Below are positions 48,108 to 60,324 of a DNA stretch of 64,000 bases, piece after piece. Source of the DNA: Fagopyrum homotropicum (taxonomy: Eukaryota; Streptophyta; Magnoliopsida; Caryophyllales; Polygonaceae); contig BSWB01000005.1 of assembly GCA_033239125.1 (NCBI GenBank), positions 21,567,447-21,631,446 of the forward strand, given 5' to 3'. The notes under the pieces are model-generated. The model saw nothing but the letters and a program-made list of their open reading frames with translations, searched no databases and was not told the DNA's origin. Within the stretch, counting starts at the first letter, position 1. Each line of letters starts with the position of its first letter. The translations under genes were made by a program, and so were the position numbers.

Positions 48108-50182
48108 TATTTTTTATTAAAAAAAAAACAAAACCCGTGCTTGGCACGGGCACTGAACTAGTTAAGTAAGCCCAAAGGACTTACCTGAATCTGACTTTCT
48201 AAATCACAACTCGATCTGTAACCGTCTAACTCAATTGCCTGTCATAGGAGGCAAGTGGATCAACACATTTCCCATATACTTAGAAGTCTAAGACTTCTAA
48301 GATGTAAAATCCGATTAGAAGAGAAATTACTAAAATACACATCTAAGGTAAAATGACCATTTTACCCTTGGTCCCAAATCTTCTAAAAATCTCGTAATAT
48401 GTACTTAAATTCTTAATTGGGACTAACTATCATATTCTAACTCTTGAAGTTGAGTTCAGGTAAAGATTAGAACATTACATGTTTTATTAACTTTCCAAAA
48501 ACTCACTAGGATCCAACTTTGGCTCCAGATATGAAGCCCGGATAAAAATGTAAAAATTCCGAAATAAATCTCTAGGTCATCTATGATATGCATGCTACCC
48601 ATAGGATCAAAGAACTCTCCAAAATTCCCAAAAAAATTTCTACAAAATTCTCCAAAGTTGGTTCCAAACTCAACATTCTATACTTAGCCAATTTCTGAGT
48701 ATGTTTTCTACCTGCACAACCAGTCAACTTTGAGCCTCTATAACACTAAATCTAACCGTTGGATAAGTCCCAAATTTTGATACATTACAGTATGCATATC
48801 ACTCTAAAACATATTAAAAATTGAACGGTGGATCATGCTTCTAAGGGGTTGAAAAAGAGGCCTGAACATGACTGCTTAACACAGTTTCTTGAAATGAAAA
48901 ACACAAGGACAAGCTATAGGTTCAGGCTTCGAGTCTTACCCACTACGTCACCCTGAGTCCAGGCTCAGCCTTGGGGTCTCGAGTTTGAGTCCGGTACTTG
49001 CTCACTTCGATGGTTGCAGGAGGGAATGTCTACGCTGGCTTGATGGCTAGGGGAGGCGTGCTTCTTGCTGTTGGTGAGTGGAGAATCTGGCTGGCTGTGA
49101 AGACTGGTGACTCCTGATTACTGCAAAATGGGAAGACCCATTGCAGTCATTGGATCGATGATAAGAGATAGGTAGAGAAGGGCGACGCTTCTACCTGTTG
49201 TGCTGGAGCGGATGTGCTGAGGAGGAAGCTTTCACGCTCAGGCCCGTCGTTGCACCACCGTGACTTTCTTGCCTTCTGAATATTCGAGGCTGCTGCACTT
49301 TTCTTCTGTGTGCATATAGACATGTCTTACGCTGGGTTGGCTCTCGACAGAACGAGTCTCACTGGCTGGTGCGAGTCAAGGGAAACTGAAGAGCTGTAAA
49401 GTTGTGTTGGCGTGAAGAAGGGAGGGAATAGGGAGTAAGAGGGACATGGACTCACCTCTGGAGAAGGCTGCGTGCAGAACCAACCTCTGGGCAATCTGTA
49501 CGTGTGCAGAGAGTTCCAACTAATGCGATGAAGACTCACTGCTGCGATGAAGAGATGGATCGGGATGATTGCCTTCAAATGGATTTCTGTACGCAGCAAG
49601 GTAGAAGGAAAGAAGGGAGATCTTCAGTGTGAAATCCGGCCGTTACAACAATCTCCCAGCCGTTACGTGGAATCAGGAAGGAGAGAAGAGGGCTGCTGTT
49701 ATGTGGGGATGGAGAGCAGGTCTGCTGCTATTCCTTCTTCATGGGCTGCGACGTGCAACTGAGCCAACACACAAGCAAGAAGATGAGATGGGCTGAAGAA
49801 AAGGCAAAGGGTTGGGCTGAAGCAAGTAAGAAAGAGTGGACTGAGGTTGTCAAGGCCTTGTCAAAACTTGTCATGGTCTTGCCAAGTTCATGCATGGCCT
49901 TGTCATGATCTCGTCTTGGTCTCGTCAAATCTTGTCATGGCCTTGTCTTGGCCTCGTCAATAGGACGTCATGACTTTGTCAAGGACATGCCATGATATAA
50001 ACTAGGGTTTGATAGATTAGGGTTTGATGTAAAATTTTATCATTTTATGTGAAGTGAGGTTACATAAAATGATTGAAATTTGAGATAACGTGTACGACTA
50101 GGTGGAATGAGAAAGATCAACGGATCGAATTCCGGTTTGTTACGGAATTAAATGGAATAAAAATTCCGGATATTACAAATAT

Positions 50183-52488
50183 TTTTTAAAAAAATCATAT
50201 AAAACACTTATAGAATCAAATAATTTTTATATTAATAACAAATTACATTAAAAAATATCTTTCTATAATTATTTTCACAATCAATTTAATCAATTATATA
50301 TATTTCCTCAACAATAAATAATTTTACACAACGTTTTTTAAATATACTTTTACTGTACTAATTGCATCAATTACACCACTTTATTTCACAAACACTGTAA
50401 GTTTAAAAAGTGCAAATAAATGTTTTATTAGTTAATTAAATTGAGTTATACTTTTCTGAATATTCATATAAATATACTTTATTAAATTGAGTTATACTTT
50501 TCTAAATATTCACACAAATATTCATATAAATATACATTAACAAAGTTAAATGATAATCAATCACACGCGCACATAGAATAATAATAAAAATAATTGAAAA
50601 ACGATCATTGTCAAACACTTATAACTAATTCATCTTCAAATGTATTTTGAATCTTGGTACAATTCACTTTTGGCTAAATGATATTCTTTTTGATTACCCA
50701 AATGTTAAAAATTGGATGCATTACATGGAGTCAAGAAACATTTCTACATTCTTCCTAATATATATGAAATCTTTTTATTTGAACAAATTTTTAACTCCAA
50801 AGGATGGTGAAAAAAAAATCATCGTAACAAAAAGTCACAACTTACTGAAAACAAAAACACAAAACAAATTTAGCGTAAATTACATTAAGACTAAATAAAG
50901 TTCAACGTTAACATATCTTTTAGTTAAACACGCGACACATATTAACTTTCACTTTGAACTTTAACGCACATAAGGATATTCATACACATCCATATTAAGA
51001 TATGTTTTGATCGTTTTTGTAAAAAAGTTGAACTTTAAAAATATTAATGATATATTTTGAACCATCATCATTAGAATTTGGCCAAGATTTGAACCCCAAC
51101 ATTCTTTTGAAGATTCAATAGGATTTTGAAGAAAACTTTATATCCTATTTTGTAATTGTGGTAAATATTATATTGTGACTTTCGGTTTTTAGTGTGTTGT
51201 GATTTTTATATCCGAGGATCACTGACTTTATATTGACAAATTTTAACCAATAATCAATATTCGATTGATAACGTGACATAATTGTTTCATAACAACAACC
51301 AATGAGTTTTTCTCGTCCTAATTATGATAACTTTGTTTACATTTTTCAGCATATGGTATTTTTTTTATAGTTTCATATATTAAGCTGAATTTTTTTTAAT
51401 TGGTCTTCTACAAGATATTCTATAGTTATGTATCATAACGGTTTGAACATCCCTTTTATATATTATATTATATTATATTATATTATATTATATTATATTA
51501 TATTTCCGTCAAATGAACAATAACCTTCTTATGGGCTTTTTTCCTCTTGAAATGGGCTTTCTTCAGTATTTGTTGTTGCAAATTTTGTGGATATGGGCGG
51601 CCTTTTCTCTATTTTCTTCAAGGTTTGCTTTTCCACAGCCGATGATGTTTCACAAGGGCAAGACACGTTACGTGTGCCCCTCTTTGTGTCAACTTCTTCG
51701 TTTGTCATGCTCCTTTACCGCCTCTGTTGCTCTTTCCTTTTGAAGGTTATCAGATTAATGGAAGATACCACTCGACATATATCAGTCGCTTGATATGTTG
51801 TTGTGATGTGAAGAGGCCCCATTAGCCACTGTTTTAACTCAGTCGCCCTCCTCTTTGCCTTACTTTTTTTGTGTTGATTGGTTGTTTGGTTGATAATTGT
51901 TGATTGTTTAAGAATATGAGATTGATTAATTTGATTAGTTAATTTGTATATAAAACTTGCCATTTGCACTCTCTAATAGTAGTTAGCTATTGATTAATTT
52001 TTTTGCCTTCACATCTGGGTGTTTTTCTTGTCTCTTTGTTTACTTCCTTTTCTAATGATGGAGGGAGAATATTCGAGCAACAAGAGACTCTTCGGTGTAA
52101 GACTAGTCTGGTTGCTCTCATTGATGAGCTCAAAAAGCTTTGTTCTCATCTCTCTGTCATTGTTTATGAGAAAATCTCCCTTCCTCTTCAGGGACATACC
52201 ACTTCCAGGTCCCAATCGGGCGATGGAGATGCATGCGTCGCCGTCTCTATCGATGCCTCTGTTGAGGAGGTTTAAGATCACTACTCAGATTGTGAGTGGT
52301 GGCGAGAGAAGGAAATTTTGTGGAAGATTTGTTGAATTTGCTCTACTTTGGTTAACTTCTTGCTTCCCTTTTGCCACAACTCTTTCCCACGCTTTTTTGC
52401 TTTTTTTCAAGTCATCTTTTCCCCACACTACACAATGTTTTTTTTTTTAGAAGATTGGTGTAGTAAGATTTTTTTTATCCTAAATAAA
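50183..52488. other. AT-rich DNA with a pentanucleotide repeat and an unrecognised transcribed-like block
   Basis: 50183-51460 is AT-rich without features. A (TATAT)n-type pentanucleotide run lies at about 51461-51502. 51513-52450 has gene-like composition and open frames (up to 143 codons at 52019-52450), including an ALIDELKKLCSHLS-like helix on the plus strand. I recognise no family and no exon structure, so I do not call a gene. Confidence 0.4.
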
Positions 52489-53431
52489 AACTAGGTCCCT
52501 CTATTTTTGTTTAAAATTTTAAATCTAAAAATAATTAATTAAAAGGGGTATAAGGGAAAAACGTAATATATAAACGCTATAAAATCATCCATAATAGTCC
52601 AATTCCATATCCAAAGCAGTTAGGGTTTCTTGTCCTTGCCCACATTTGGATCGCACCAGTCGGCCGTCTCCATCCTCCTAGTGCCGCCCTTTGCGTGCTC
52701 TAGTTCACACCAATCCGCCGTCGCCATCCTCCCAGTGTCGTCAGGTTACCTCAAGGGAGGCTGCCTTTATAGAGGGAGGCTGCCTTTCTACAAGCCCTCA
52801 TTTCCAACCGCTTATGCCCCGCTTGATTGTCTTACAATCAAGGCTAACATGCCTCTAACCTCCTAGGATACGCCATCGACTTCCAAAGAACCAATCCGCC
52901 GTCGCCATCTTTAGTTTAGTTACAAATTTTGACCCAACTTTATAAATATGGGATGTGACCTACATTTTTTATAGTTATAATTTGGCTTGTGTAACTCGAT
53001 GAGCTTGGACTTGTGTAACAAACCTTGTGTAAATGACGGAATTTTTGGCTTGTGCAATTTATTTGAGATTGTGTAACTCAACTTTGTGTAATCAAACCAA
53101 ACATGTGTAATTGGAAAATGATCGATTTTCTTAACTACATAAATCTATAGTGTAATTGAAATTGTGTATTAACGTTATATTATTGAAATTGTGTATTAAT
53201 GTTATGTAATTGAAATTGTGTACTAACCTTGTGTAATTAAAATTGTGTATGAACATTGTGTAACTGAAAATTGGACTTTATTAAATTGATTGAGCCTGAA
53301 ATTAAGTAAATTGAAATTACCAATTAACCCTTTCAATTAATCTTTATAAATAAATAAGAGGGGCCTAATTTTTCACCTAATAAGCAAAAGAGCCTACTTG
53401 ATTGTAGAGTAGACAAATAAAGGCCTAGTTA
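52489..53431. mobile_element. possible non-autonomous element with TTGTGTAA repeat array
   Basis: The outer ends read CTAGGTCCCTCTATTT on the left and, inverted from the right, CTAGGCCTTTATTT. A GC-rich leader (52640-52880, with repeated CCGTCGCCATC/CCGTCTCCATC) is followed by about 300 bp in which TTGTGTAA and close variants recur roughly a dozen times, all on the plus strand (52980-53270). The layout mirrors 19826-21518, and both share an AAAATTAGGCC phrase near an end. No target duplication was confirmed. Confidence 0.35.
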
Positions 53432-54385
53432 ACCAATTCACCTGTCTTTTTTCACTTCAACTCGTCTGAATATGTGATTGATTTTTGATTTTAATGTGTA
53501 AGAGATTGGAGCTGAGACCGAGACTAATAGAGATCATGGACAATTGGTTTCACACTTTCAAAGAGGAAGCGTTTTGGCAACATACTTAAACAATAAGGAT
53601 GCCTTGATCTTCTCTTTTTGAAGTTCTATATTGAATGGGTTTGGAAAATCTACAATTTTCTTTACTATGATGACTGATGATTGTTTCATTTTGATACACA
53701 AACTAGACTGCACAACAACCTCGATCTCATAGATTTCTTCTCTCAACACCGGTAAGTTCTCTTTTCTCCCCCTTACTATGTTTATCTCCTTCAGTTTTGA
53801 ACTGGTTGCTTAGCACTCTAACAATTGACAATTTGCTAATGTGTTGATTTGTTGTTGTTCCTTTATTCTTCCACGTAATAATATCTACTACTTATAGTTA
53901 ACTGAATGCTTATCTCATTTGATCTCTCTTTTGTTTAACTTCATTTTCCGTTGCTTTCATCTGATGATCTCTTGTGTTTAGAAATCTAATCAGGTTCAAT
54001 TTTACCTTCTCAACTCAATTTGGTACTTCCAGTCTTGCAGTTGATTAACAAATGTCTTTTTATTATACATTATATAATAAGAAAGTGTTATAAATATGTA
54101 ATTCTTATGATAGTAGTGGAGAGACGGTGAAATATGAAGTTGAAGTTTGTGGTTTTGGTTTGAATTCAGGTACTTTATGACAATTAATGTGATAAGATTT
54201 ATATTTTAATTAATACTTTGATCTACTACAAATAAAGTTCAGCGATTGCAATTCATTTAGAAAGCTTATTACAAAATAAAGTTGCAATAATATCTTGAGC
54301 AACCATTTGGTGGTAAGTGAAGTTTTGTGTTTTCAATCTACATATTTGATGATTTACGGGGAACATCAGTTGTAGTAGTTGCAGG
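53432..54385. other. non-coding DNA
   Basis: The composition is T-rich and intron-like on the plus strand. No gene, splice-consistent exon set or element boundary is recognised. Confidence 0.4.
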
Positions 54386-54671
54386 TGTAACACCCCAAGT
54401 TCTGGGAACTCAAAACGTTACGGTCTAGGACCTCACAATGGGTCCCGACCCTCAGAGTAGCAACGACACAACGGATCTTACAACAAGACACACACGAATG
54501 AAAACCAAAACTTATAATAAACCAAAGGTTTAAACAAAAGGAAGCGTAAAGGACTCGCAACCGAGTTCAAAACAAAAATAAAAACAACAACATAACATAA
54601 ACCCGATCCCGTCCTATAATGTACGGAAACCCCGGCTGTCCACACCATCTGGATCACTCAGCAGCATCTTG
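54386..54671 (-). repeat. 3'-terminal LTR fragment, inverted relative to the adjoining LTR
   Basis: It begins TGTAACACCCCAAGTTC and, over about 280 bp, is the reverse complement (very similar by eye) of the end of the LTR at 54672-56324, including GGGTCCCGACC and GATCTTACAACAAG. It is probably the stump of an older minus-strand LTR into which the plus-strand element inserted. Confidence 0.8.
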
Positions 54672-56324
54672 TGTAAGATCCCAGCTTTTTTTGCATTCAC
54701 CGCCCCCGCGGTGAAGAGTTCCGCAGGACAGATCATGCCCGATCTTTCTTTCGTTCGTTTTATTTTCCTTCCATAGATAGAATATCTGATATTCTATTTT
54801 ATGGGCCGGTTTCCTTATCCTCTTTCTAACCCTAGAAGCCCTTCCTTCTATCCTTTCAACCCTTCTCTATATATTTCCTCCTTTTCCTCCTTTTTCCCGT
54901 TTCTTGCTATCGTCTTCAACCCTTGAGAGTTGGAGCCGTCACCTTGCTGAACGTGTAAGTTCATCATCCTTTGTTCTTCCTTACGTTCATGTACTGCGGC
55001 ATGCTTCCTTCTTTCTTTTCGTTTTCTTCTTCTCTCCTTTTCTTCTTCTCCAAGAATCAAGTTTGAACCTTGATTCTTGTTGGCTTCTCGTTGTTGATGT
55101 ATCGTTGTTCTCAGGCTCTTTGGAGTTGAGTTTTGACGTATTGGAGCCAAAGGTTCGAGCTTTAGTTGCCCTTGCTGAGAGTTCTTTCGAAGAGAAGCCG
55201 GACAATGCTTCTGTCATGCCGCCGCCCCTGCACCTGCACCTGCCCGCCCCTGCGGCCATCCGCCCCTGCGCCTTGTCCAACCGCCCCTGTGGTTTTCTCT
55301 GCAGTAACTCCCGTTCTTGTGAGTTACTTCCTTCCTTGCTTTCCTCGTTCCTTTCCTTACATCTTTTGGATGTTGATGACCTCATGTGTATGTTGTAAGA
55401 CTAGGGTCGAGCCCTTAGCATGTGTAAATCTCTTAGAGATCTTTGAGACTAGAAGTTATAGACTTCTAGCAACCGTTTCGTTCCCGATTCGTGATGCTTG
55501 TGTGAACAGGCTTTTCCTTGCTTCTTTCCTGAGGGAAACGGAGTTGTTCCTGAGTTATTCCTGAGTTTTGAGTTATCTTCGGGTGAGGTAAGTTCCTTGG
55601 ACATACTTAGCTTCATTCCGCATATTGGTTTGAGTGTTTTGGCTTGTTTGTGTTGTTTATCATGTTATAACGGATAACCGGACTAGGATTCACCCTTATA
55701 ACCTTAATTGGCCCAAGTGTATTATAACCGGGCGGTGACCGCTTGTTCAGTTCAATATTGGGGAAACTGGAAAGTGCTCTTGCGACTCAGGCCTGTAGGT
55801 AACGGATAGTACTGATCTATTCCTGTTGGTAGACGGAAGCGGAGGCGAGTTTCGAAAGGATTCTCATGTGACAAAAGAAGTTGAATTAGTAAAAAATGAC
55901 TTAATGAAAGATAATAAACGGTTGAGTGCAAGCATGCTATATGTTTATTTTACCTTATGTGTGTTAGTGCCTTTACGCTGTTGCTTATACCTAGAATGTT
56001 AGCTAACGGTTTATACCGTCGTTGTAGATGTTCCGTAGGTTCAGGATGCTGCTGAGTGATCCGGATGGTGGGGTCAACCGGGGTTCCCGTACATTATAGG
56101 ATGGGATCGGGTTTATATTTCTTTTGTTATTCCCTTTTGTTTTGAACTCGGCCGCGAGTCTTTTTAGCTTTGCTTTGTTTAAACCTTTGGTTTTATATTG
56201 AGTTTGGTTTTCATTCGTCTCTGCCTTGTTGTAAGATCCGTTGCCGTTGCTACTCTAAGGGTCGGGACCCATTGTGCGGTCCTAGCCCGTAGCGCTTCGA
56301 GTTCCCAGAACTCGGGGTGTTACA
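54672..56324 (+). repeat. 5' LTR of a second chromovirus-like element (1653 bp)
   Basis: It begins TGTAAGATCCCAG and ends GGGGTGTTACA, followed by a tRNA-Met primer site. It shares landmarks with the LTR at 32881: a GC-rich GCCCCTGC block (55215-55300), a TAGAAGT-TAT-AGACTTCTA-like hairpin near 55450, GAGGTAAGT...ACATACTTAGC near 55590, and GGCCCAAGTGTATTATAACCGGGCGGTGAC (given here as landmarks near 55710: GGCCCAAGTG and CGGGCGGTGAC). The matching 3' LTR is outside the window. Confidence 0.83.
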
Positions 56325-56327
56325 ATA

Positions 56328-56340
56328 TGGTATCAGAGCC
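56328..56340 (+). promoter_or_regulatory. primer-binding site, initiator tRNA-Met type (second chromovirus-like element)
   Basis: TGGTATCAGAGCC starts four bases after the LTR end. About 230 bp of this element's internal region follow before the Athila-type element interrupts it. Confidence 0.9.
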
Positions 56341-56570
56341 AGGTTGGCAACAATGACACTCGAAATCTTTTACAAGTAGGATGGATAAATAAATAGAACC
56401 CGCAAGGGGTCTAATGTTTTCAAAAGGGGTTTTTGTTTTAAACCGTTGGTCTGGGATAGATGTACGGGCGATCACCATGATAGCATGAATTATAGTCTAT
56501 ATTTTGGGACTTGTTTAGACATTTTATCTTCAATAATCTGCATGTTTGGATGTATATTATGTGATTATAT

Positions 56571-58264
56571 TGTCATTTCATCTACCTTTGCGAGAATCGA
56601 GGTCTACACCTAGTTTCGTTGTAATTGTAGGTAAAACGGCACGTTTTGGACTAAAAAGGAGCTAAAGGAGCTATTGGAGTTACATTCAGGAGCTTAAGGA
56701 AAGACCCAGGAAGCAAAAAAATGGATTTAAGATTTACTTTGGACCAGATTTGAGAGATTTCACATTCAGTTGTGATTCACATCGGTCGGCTACAGTACCA
56801 CCTCGACCAAGGTGATTTTGAAGAGCGCCCCGACCGAGGCGAACACCCTGGACGCGGCGAGATATATTTTATTTGGCTGAGATCTTTTAATTATGGAAAT
56901 AAGATCTTATATTTTTGGGCTGGATTTTTGGAAGGAAGAAGATATTCAGCTGATATATTTTTACCTATTTTATGGAAAATATCTTTCTAAGATATTTATC
57001 TTTGGAGAGGCAATTTACCTATTTTTGGGCTGGATTTTTGGATCCGCTACTAATCAAAAAACGATCCAGAAATCTTCGGATCAGAACATCCGCTATCCAT
57101 CCGAAAAGAGGCTTGGAGGCTGAACAACACACAACAATTTGAAGATTCCTGCAGTTGCAGAAGATTTCCCTTCAAGGTTGAAGGAAGAAGGAAAATTTCC
57201 TTGTTGGAAGATAGCTTTGAAGGAGTTTGTGAGATTTCCTTAGGCTATTTTCTTGGTTTGTTGTCTTGTTTGGTTTGTGTTCAAGAAACGCTTATTTGTG
57301 TGATATTTGATTCAGTTATTGAAGCTTTGTTCTTAAAGTCTTTGTGTTCAAATATTCACTTTCTTCCCATAAATTTGATTATTGCTTTCATGATGATGAG
57401 TGGCTAATTTCTTTGTGTGATTTTAGGGTGATTGGCGGAAAGTTGTGGGGACGACGATGATAGAATGATCTTAATCCCAGTAGGACCCTGAAAGCTCGAG
57501 TCTTTATCCTTAACTCTAGAACATCTCGCTCAACCGATGAACACCCCGGCTGAGGTGGAATTCGTCTGACCGAGGTGACCTTTGATCCAAAACTGAGAGT
57601 TAAGTATTAGAGTTGCCAAATCCTATTCTTATTATACCTTTCCTGGTTCAATGCAAGCCTAGGATGAGACTTACCCGGTGATTCCTTTGCTTGTTTACCT
57701 AAGATCATAAGCAATAGGTAATAAAGGTTTATCCTTTATTGGGGTTTGAGTGTGCCTTCATTCCATCTTTGTGAGTTGGCCTGAGACTTACCCGGTAAAG
57801 GTTGATTTTATTCCCTTAGGCGGTGTGTTGGTTTGAGGTTATAGTTCTTTACCTTAATTTCCTGAAGACTTACCCGGTAATAGGAGTTATGGTTTGGGAT
57901 TGTGAGTAGTGAGACTTACCTAGTGATCTACTCCGCTTTAGAAATGCCTTCCCTTTGCAAAATTCTCAGCTTTGTCCACTTATCTTTAAATCTTGAGTTG
58001 GAACCACAACTAGACGCTTTAATCCCTAGAATTGCATATTCCTTTAATTGACTTTTTATCATCTTTGATTGCTTTAATTGCTTTCGTGGTTAGTAATTAC
58101 ATTGACAACCTATACCTACTTTGTTTCACTAAGTCCCTATGATCGACCCCTGGAATTTCTTGCTTTTACTACGATTGACCCGTACACTGCGGGTTTGCAT
58201 CCTTGTTTAAGCTTATTTCCTCGGTTATAAATTTAAAGCTTGCACACACCGTTTGGAGCGAACA
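56571..58264 (+). repeat. 5' LTR of the Athila-type element (boundaries partly inferred)
   Basis: The right end (...GGAGCGAACA) is fixed by the primer site a few bases on. The left end is placed at TGTCATTTCATC because the chromovirus internal sequence stops about there. The LTR carries four copies of GAGACTTACCCGGTAA or a one- to two-base variant at 57666, 57783, 57865 and 57911, and copies of the ACCGAGG word at 56833 and 57569. Confidence 0.7.
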
Positions 58265-58270
58265 AGTTTT

Positions 58271-58288
58271 TGGCGCCGTTGCCGGGGA
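58271..58288 (+). promoter_or_regulatory. primer-binding site, tRNA-Asp type
   Basis: TGGCGCCGTTGCCGGGGA is the typical Athila/Tat primer site, shortly downstream of the LTR end. Confidence 0.93.
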
Positions 58289-58393
58289 CTTGGTCTAGAC
58301 CAAGCCGGTTGCGGTAGTCTTTCGGGGCACTTGCCCCTGTTGCTACTAACCACTCTACTTGAGTGACTTTTGCAGATTCTTTCTCTTAGGTTT

Positions 58394-60210
58394 ATGCGAA
58401 GAACCCGCGCTGGGAAGGAAATCGTTCCTTACGATCCCGAACCAGAAAAGACATACAAGAGACGCTTAAAGGAAGCAAAGATGGGCAACCAAGATGATCG
58501 CGTCCTTGAGGCCGAATTGAAGGAGGCGTTGGAACAACTATGCCTCAATAAAGAAGAACTACGATTGGAAAGGGAAGAAACTCGCGCAAGGACGGAGGCG
58601 ATCGAAGCAGATATGGCAGCTTTACGGGACCAGTATCTACCTCGACCGAATCCAGATCCTCGACCGAGGCAAGACCCAGTTCCAACTCCTCGACCGAGGC
58701 AGGACCCAGTTCCAGCTGCCCCGGTCGAGATACTTCCACCTCGGATGCCGGTCCGAGACGCTCTATTTGCAGGTATTCCACAAACCCTAGGGCAGCGGAT
58801 GGACCCTAACCAACAACTAAGGCGTCCAGGAGTAAATCTCGGTGATCCAACAGAGCATGATTATGAACTTCGACCGCAAGTTCTTTCCATGATTCGCCAA
58901 TGCCAGTTTGGAGGGCTAGAGAGGGAATCTCCGCATCAACATCTGCAAAACTATGAGATCTTGATGGAGACCTTGAGACCTTCAAGGCTGGAAAACAACA
59001 AATACAAGCTAAGGCCTTTCTACTTCTCTTTGAAAGATAGGGCGCTTACTTGGTATCAATCTCTTCCCGGAAAAATCAGCACCTGGGAAGAGATGACGAC
59101 GGAATTCTTGACTAAATTCTTTCCCCCCTCAAAGACCGCTGAAATGAGAGGAAAGATCAACGCATTCATCATGAAGGACAATGAGAGTTTGTCCAAGTCA
59201 TGGGAGAGATTTAAAGACATCCTTTTGGATTGCCCACATCACGGGATTCCAAAGATAGAGTTGTTGGAGATATACTTCAAGGGACTGGACGGGAACACCC
59301 AGTTCAATCTTCAACTGCTATCCGCCGGCACGTTCATGGACATGCCGATTGACGAAGCTTGAGAGTTCATAGAAAACAAGCTTTGCATATGGATAAATAT
59401 TCCCATCAAGGAGCTGAAGGTGGAGTTAAAAGAGTCGACTTCCAAGAAGCTCCATCAAACAATAATCAACTCACCTCGTTGAAGAACGATGTGAAGCAAT
59501 TGAAAGACCTTTTGGTTGCTCAAACCAAAAAGGAAGAGGGAGGATATCAAGGGTCAAGGAACAACAATCAAGGTTCCCGATCCAACAACTACAACAATAA
59601 TAGAGGCTCCAACAACAACAATTGGAGATCCAACAATCAAAAATCGGCTAACCCTTACTCTAACTCAAATTCAAACGATTCATCTAACCCTTTCCTCTCT
59701 TCTTCCTCTTCTTCTACTCCATTAAAGAGCCAACAACAAGGATCAAGTTCATCCCAACCAGAAAAGAAAGATGCAGTGTTGGAGGCTATCTTGATCAAAC
59801 TAAACGCGATGGAGACATCCATGACTTCATTTTCAAAGGCACAAAAGGCCTTAGAACAACAACTCTTTAACAAGGCGAATGAAGCGCCAAGAGATCCAGG
59901 GAAGCTCCCAACAAGGACAGAGAGCAACCCCAAGGGACAAATCATGGCAATAACGACGAGAAGTGGATTGAAAACTGCAGATCCAGTGCCTCGGTCGATG
60001 CCAGTACAGACAAAGAACACCTCGGTCCAGGTACAGTTGAAGAACACCTCGACCGAGGTACCAACCGAGGTGGAGCCTCAGAAAGTGGAGGAGAAATCTG
60101 AAGTTTATGTTCCACTTCTTGCTTATAAACCACCACTTCCATTCCCCCAGTCAAGAGCCAGAGCACATCTAGACAAACACTTTGGTAAGTTCCTTGACTT
60201 GATGAATTAA
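58394..60210 (+). pseudogene. Athila-type gag (capsid and nucleocapsid-like region), broken
   Basis: I place the start at ATG 58394 (MRRTRAGKE); an upstream in-frame TTG is unlikely. Residues 60-115 have a charged coiled-coil-like part and a Pro/Arg-rich repeat (PRPRQDP twice). The capsid core has LRPQVLSMIRQCQFGGL, LRPFYFSLKDRALTWYQSLPG, FLTKFFPPSKTAEMRGKI and SWERFKDILLDCPHHG, as in Athila-lineage retrotrans_gag. A TGA falls at 59360-59362, and the frame then shifts. The downstream part (to 60210) is Asn/Ser-rich, has the AITTRSG phrase seen in Athila polyproteins, and ends at TAA in the HFGKFLDLMN region, where functional relatives continue. Gag would form the particle. Confidence 0.88.
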
Positions 60211-60324
60211 CTACAAATTAACATTCCTTTCCTTGATGTTATTCTAGGGATGCCCGCATATGGGAAGTTCTTAAAAGAGATTCTATCAAGGTAAAGAAAA
60301 CTAGAAGACATAGGTGAAGTAAGG
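60211..60324 (+). pseudogene. gag-protease linker interrupted by stops
   Basis: In the frame of the upstream gag part this encodes LQINIPFLDVILGMPAYGKF and a KEILS stretch, conserved in Athila polyproteins. It is bounded by TAA at 60208-60210 and another TAA near 60292. Confidence 0.8.

Larger units (their letters stand above)
44071..48161 (+). mobile_element. Helitron (about 4.1 kb) with nested elements
   Basis: The 5' end TCTATATTACTTACTAAAAC is preceded by A. The 3' end has the hairpin CCCGTGC-TTG-GCACGGG (48134-48150), then seven bases, then CTAG followed by T. This fits A|TC...CTAG|T insertion of rolling-circle Helitrons with no target duplication. Removing it brings together two parts of the surrounding minus-strand solo LTR. 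No Rep/helicase gene is present, so it is non-autonomous. A second 5'-end-like sequence near 44531 suggests it is composite. A smaller Helitron and a Pack-MULE lie inside. Confidence 0.8.
32827..50177 (-). mobile_element. solo LTR of a chromovirus-like element, split by nested insertions
   Basis: The outer ends are TGTAACACC (32827) and ATTACA (50177), flanked by the 5-bp duplication AATAT at 32822-32826 and 50178-50182. The LTR pieces are 32827-32880, 43437-44070 and 48162-50177, about 2.7 kb in total, reading on the minus strand. They share landmarks with the other LTRs here: GGGTCCCGACC near the 3' end, CCGCCCGTTA, the GGACTTACCT segment and the TTAGAAGTCTAAGACTTCTAA hairpin near 48280. 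No internal region or second LTR is present, so it is best read as a solo LTR from unequal recombination. A segment at about 49850-49995 repeats TTGTCATGG-type decamers. Confidence 0.85.

Noticed and set aside
52003..52450. Possible gene at 52.0-52.45 kb
   Set aside because: Three overlapping frames on two strands, no splice-consistent structure and no family recognised. Described only as gene-like composition.
54848..55564. Overlapping frames up to 164 codons on both strands in the second chromovirus-like LTR
   Set aside because: They lie inside an LTR leader with strong compositional bias; the Lys/Arg/Glu-rich antisense frame mirrors a CT-rich plus strand.
59655..60047. 130-codon antisense frame over gag
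   Set aside because: Shadow of the Asn/Ser/Gln-rich gag region.
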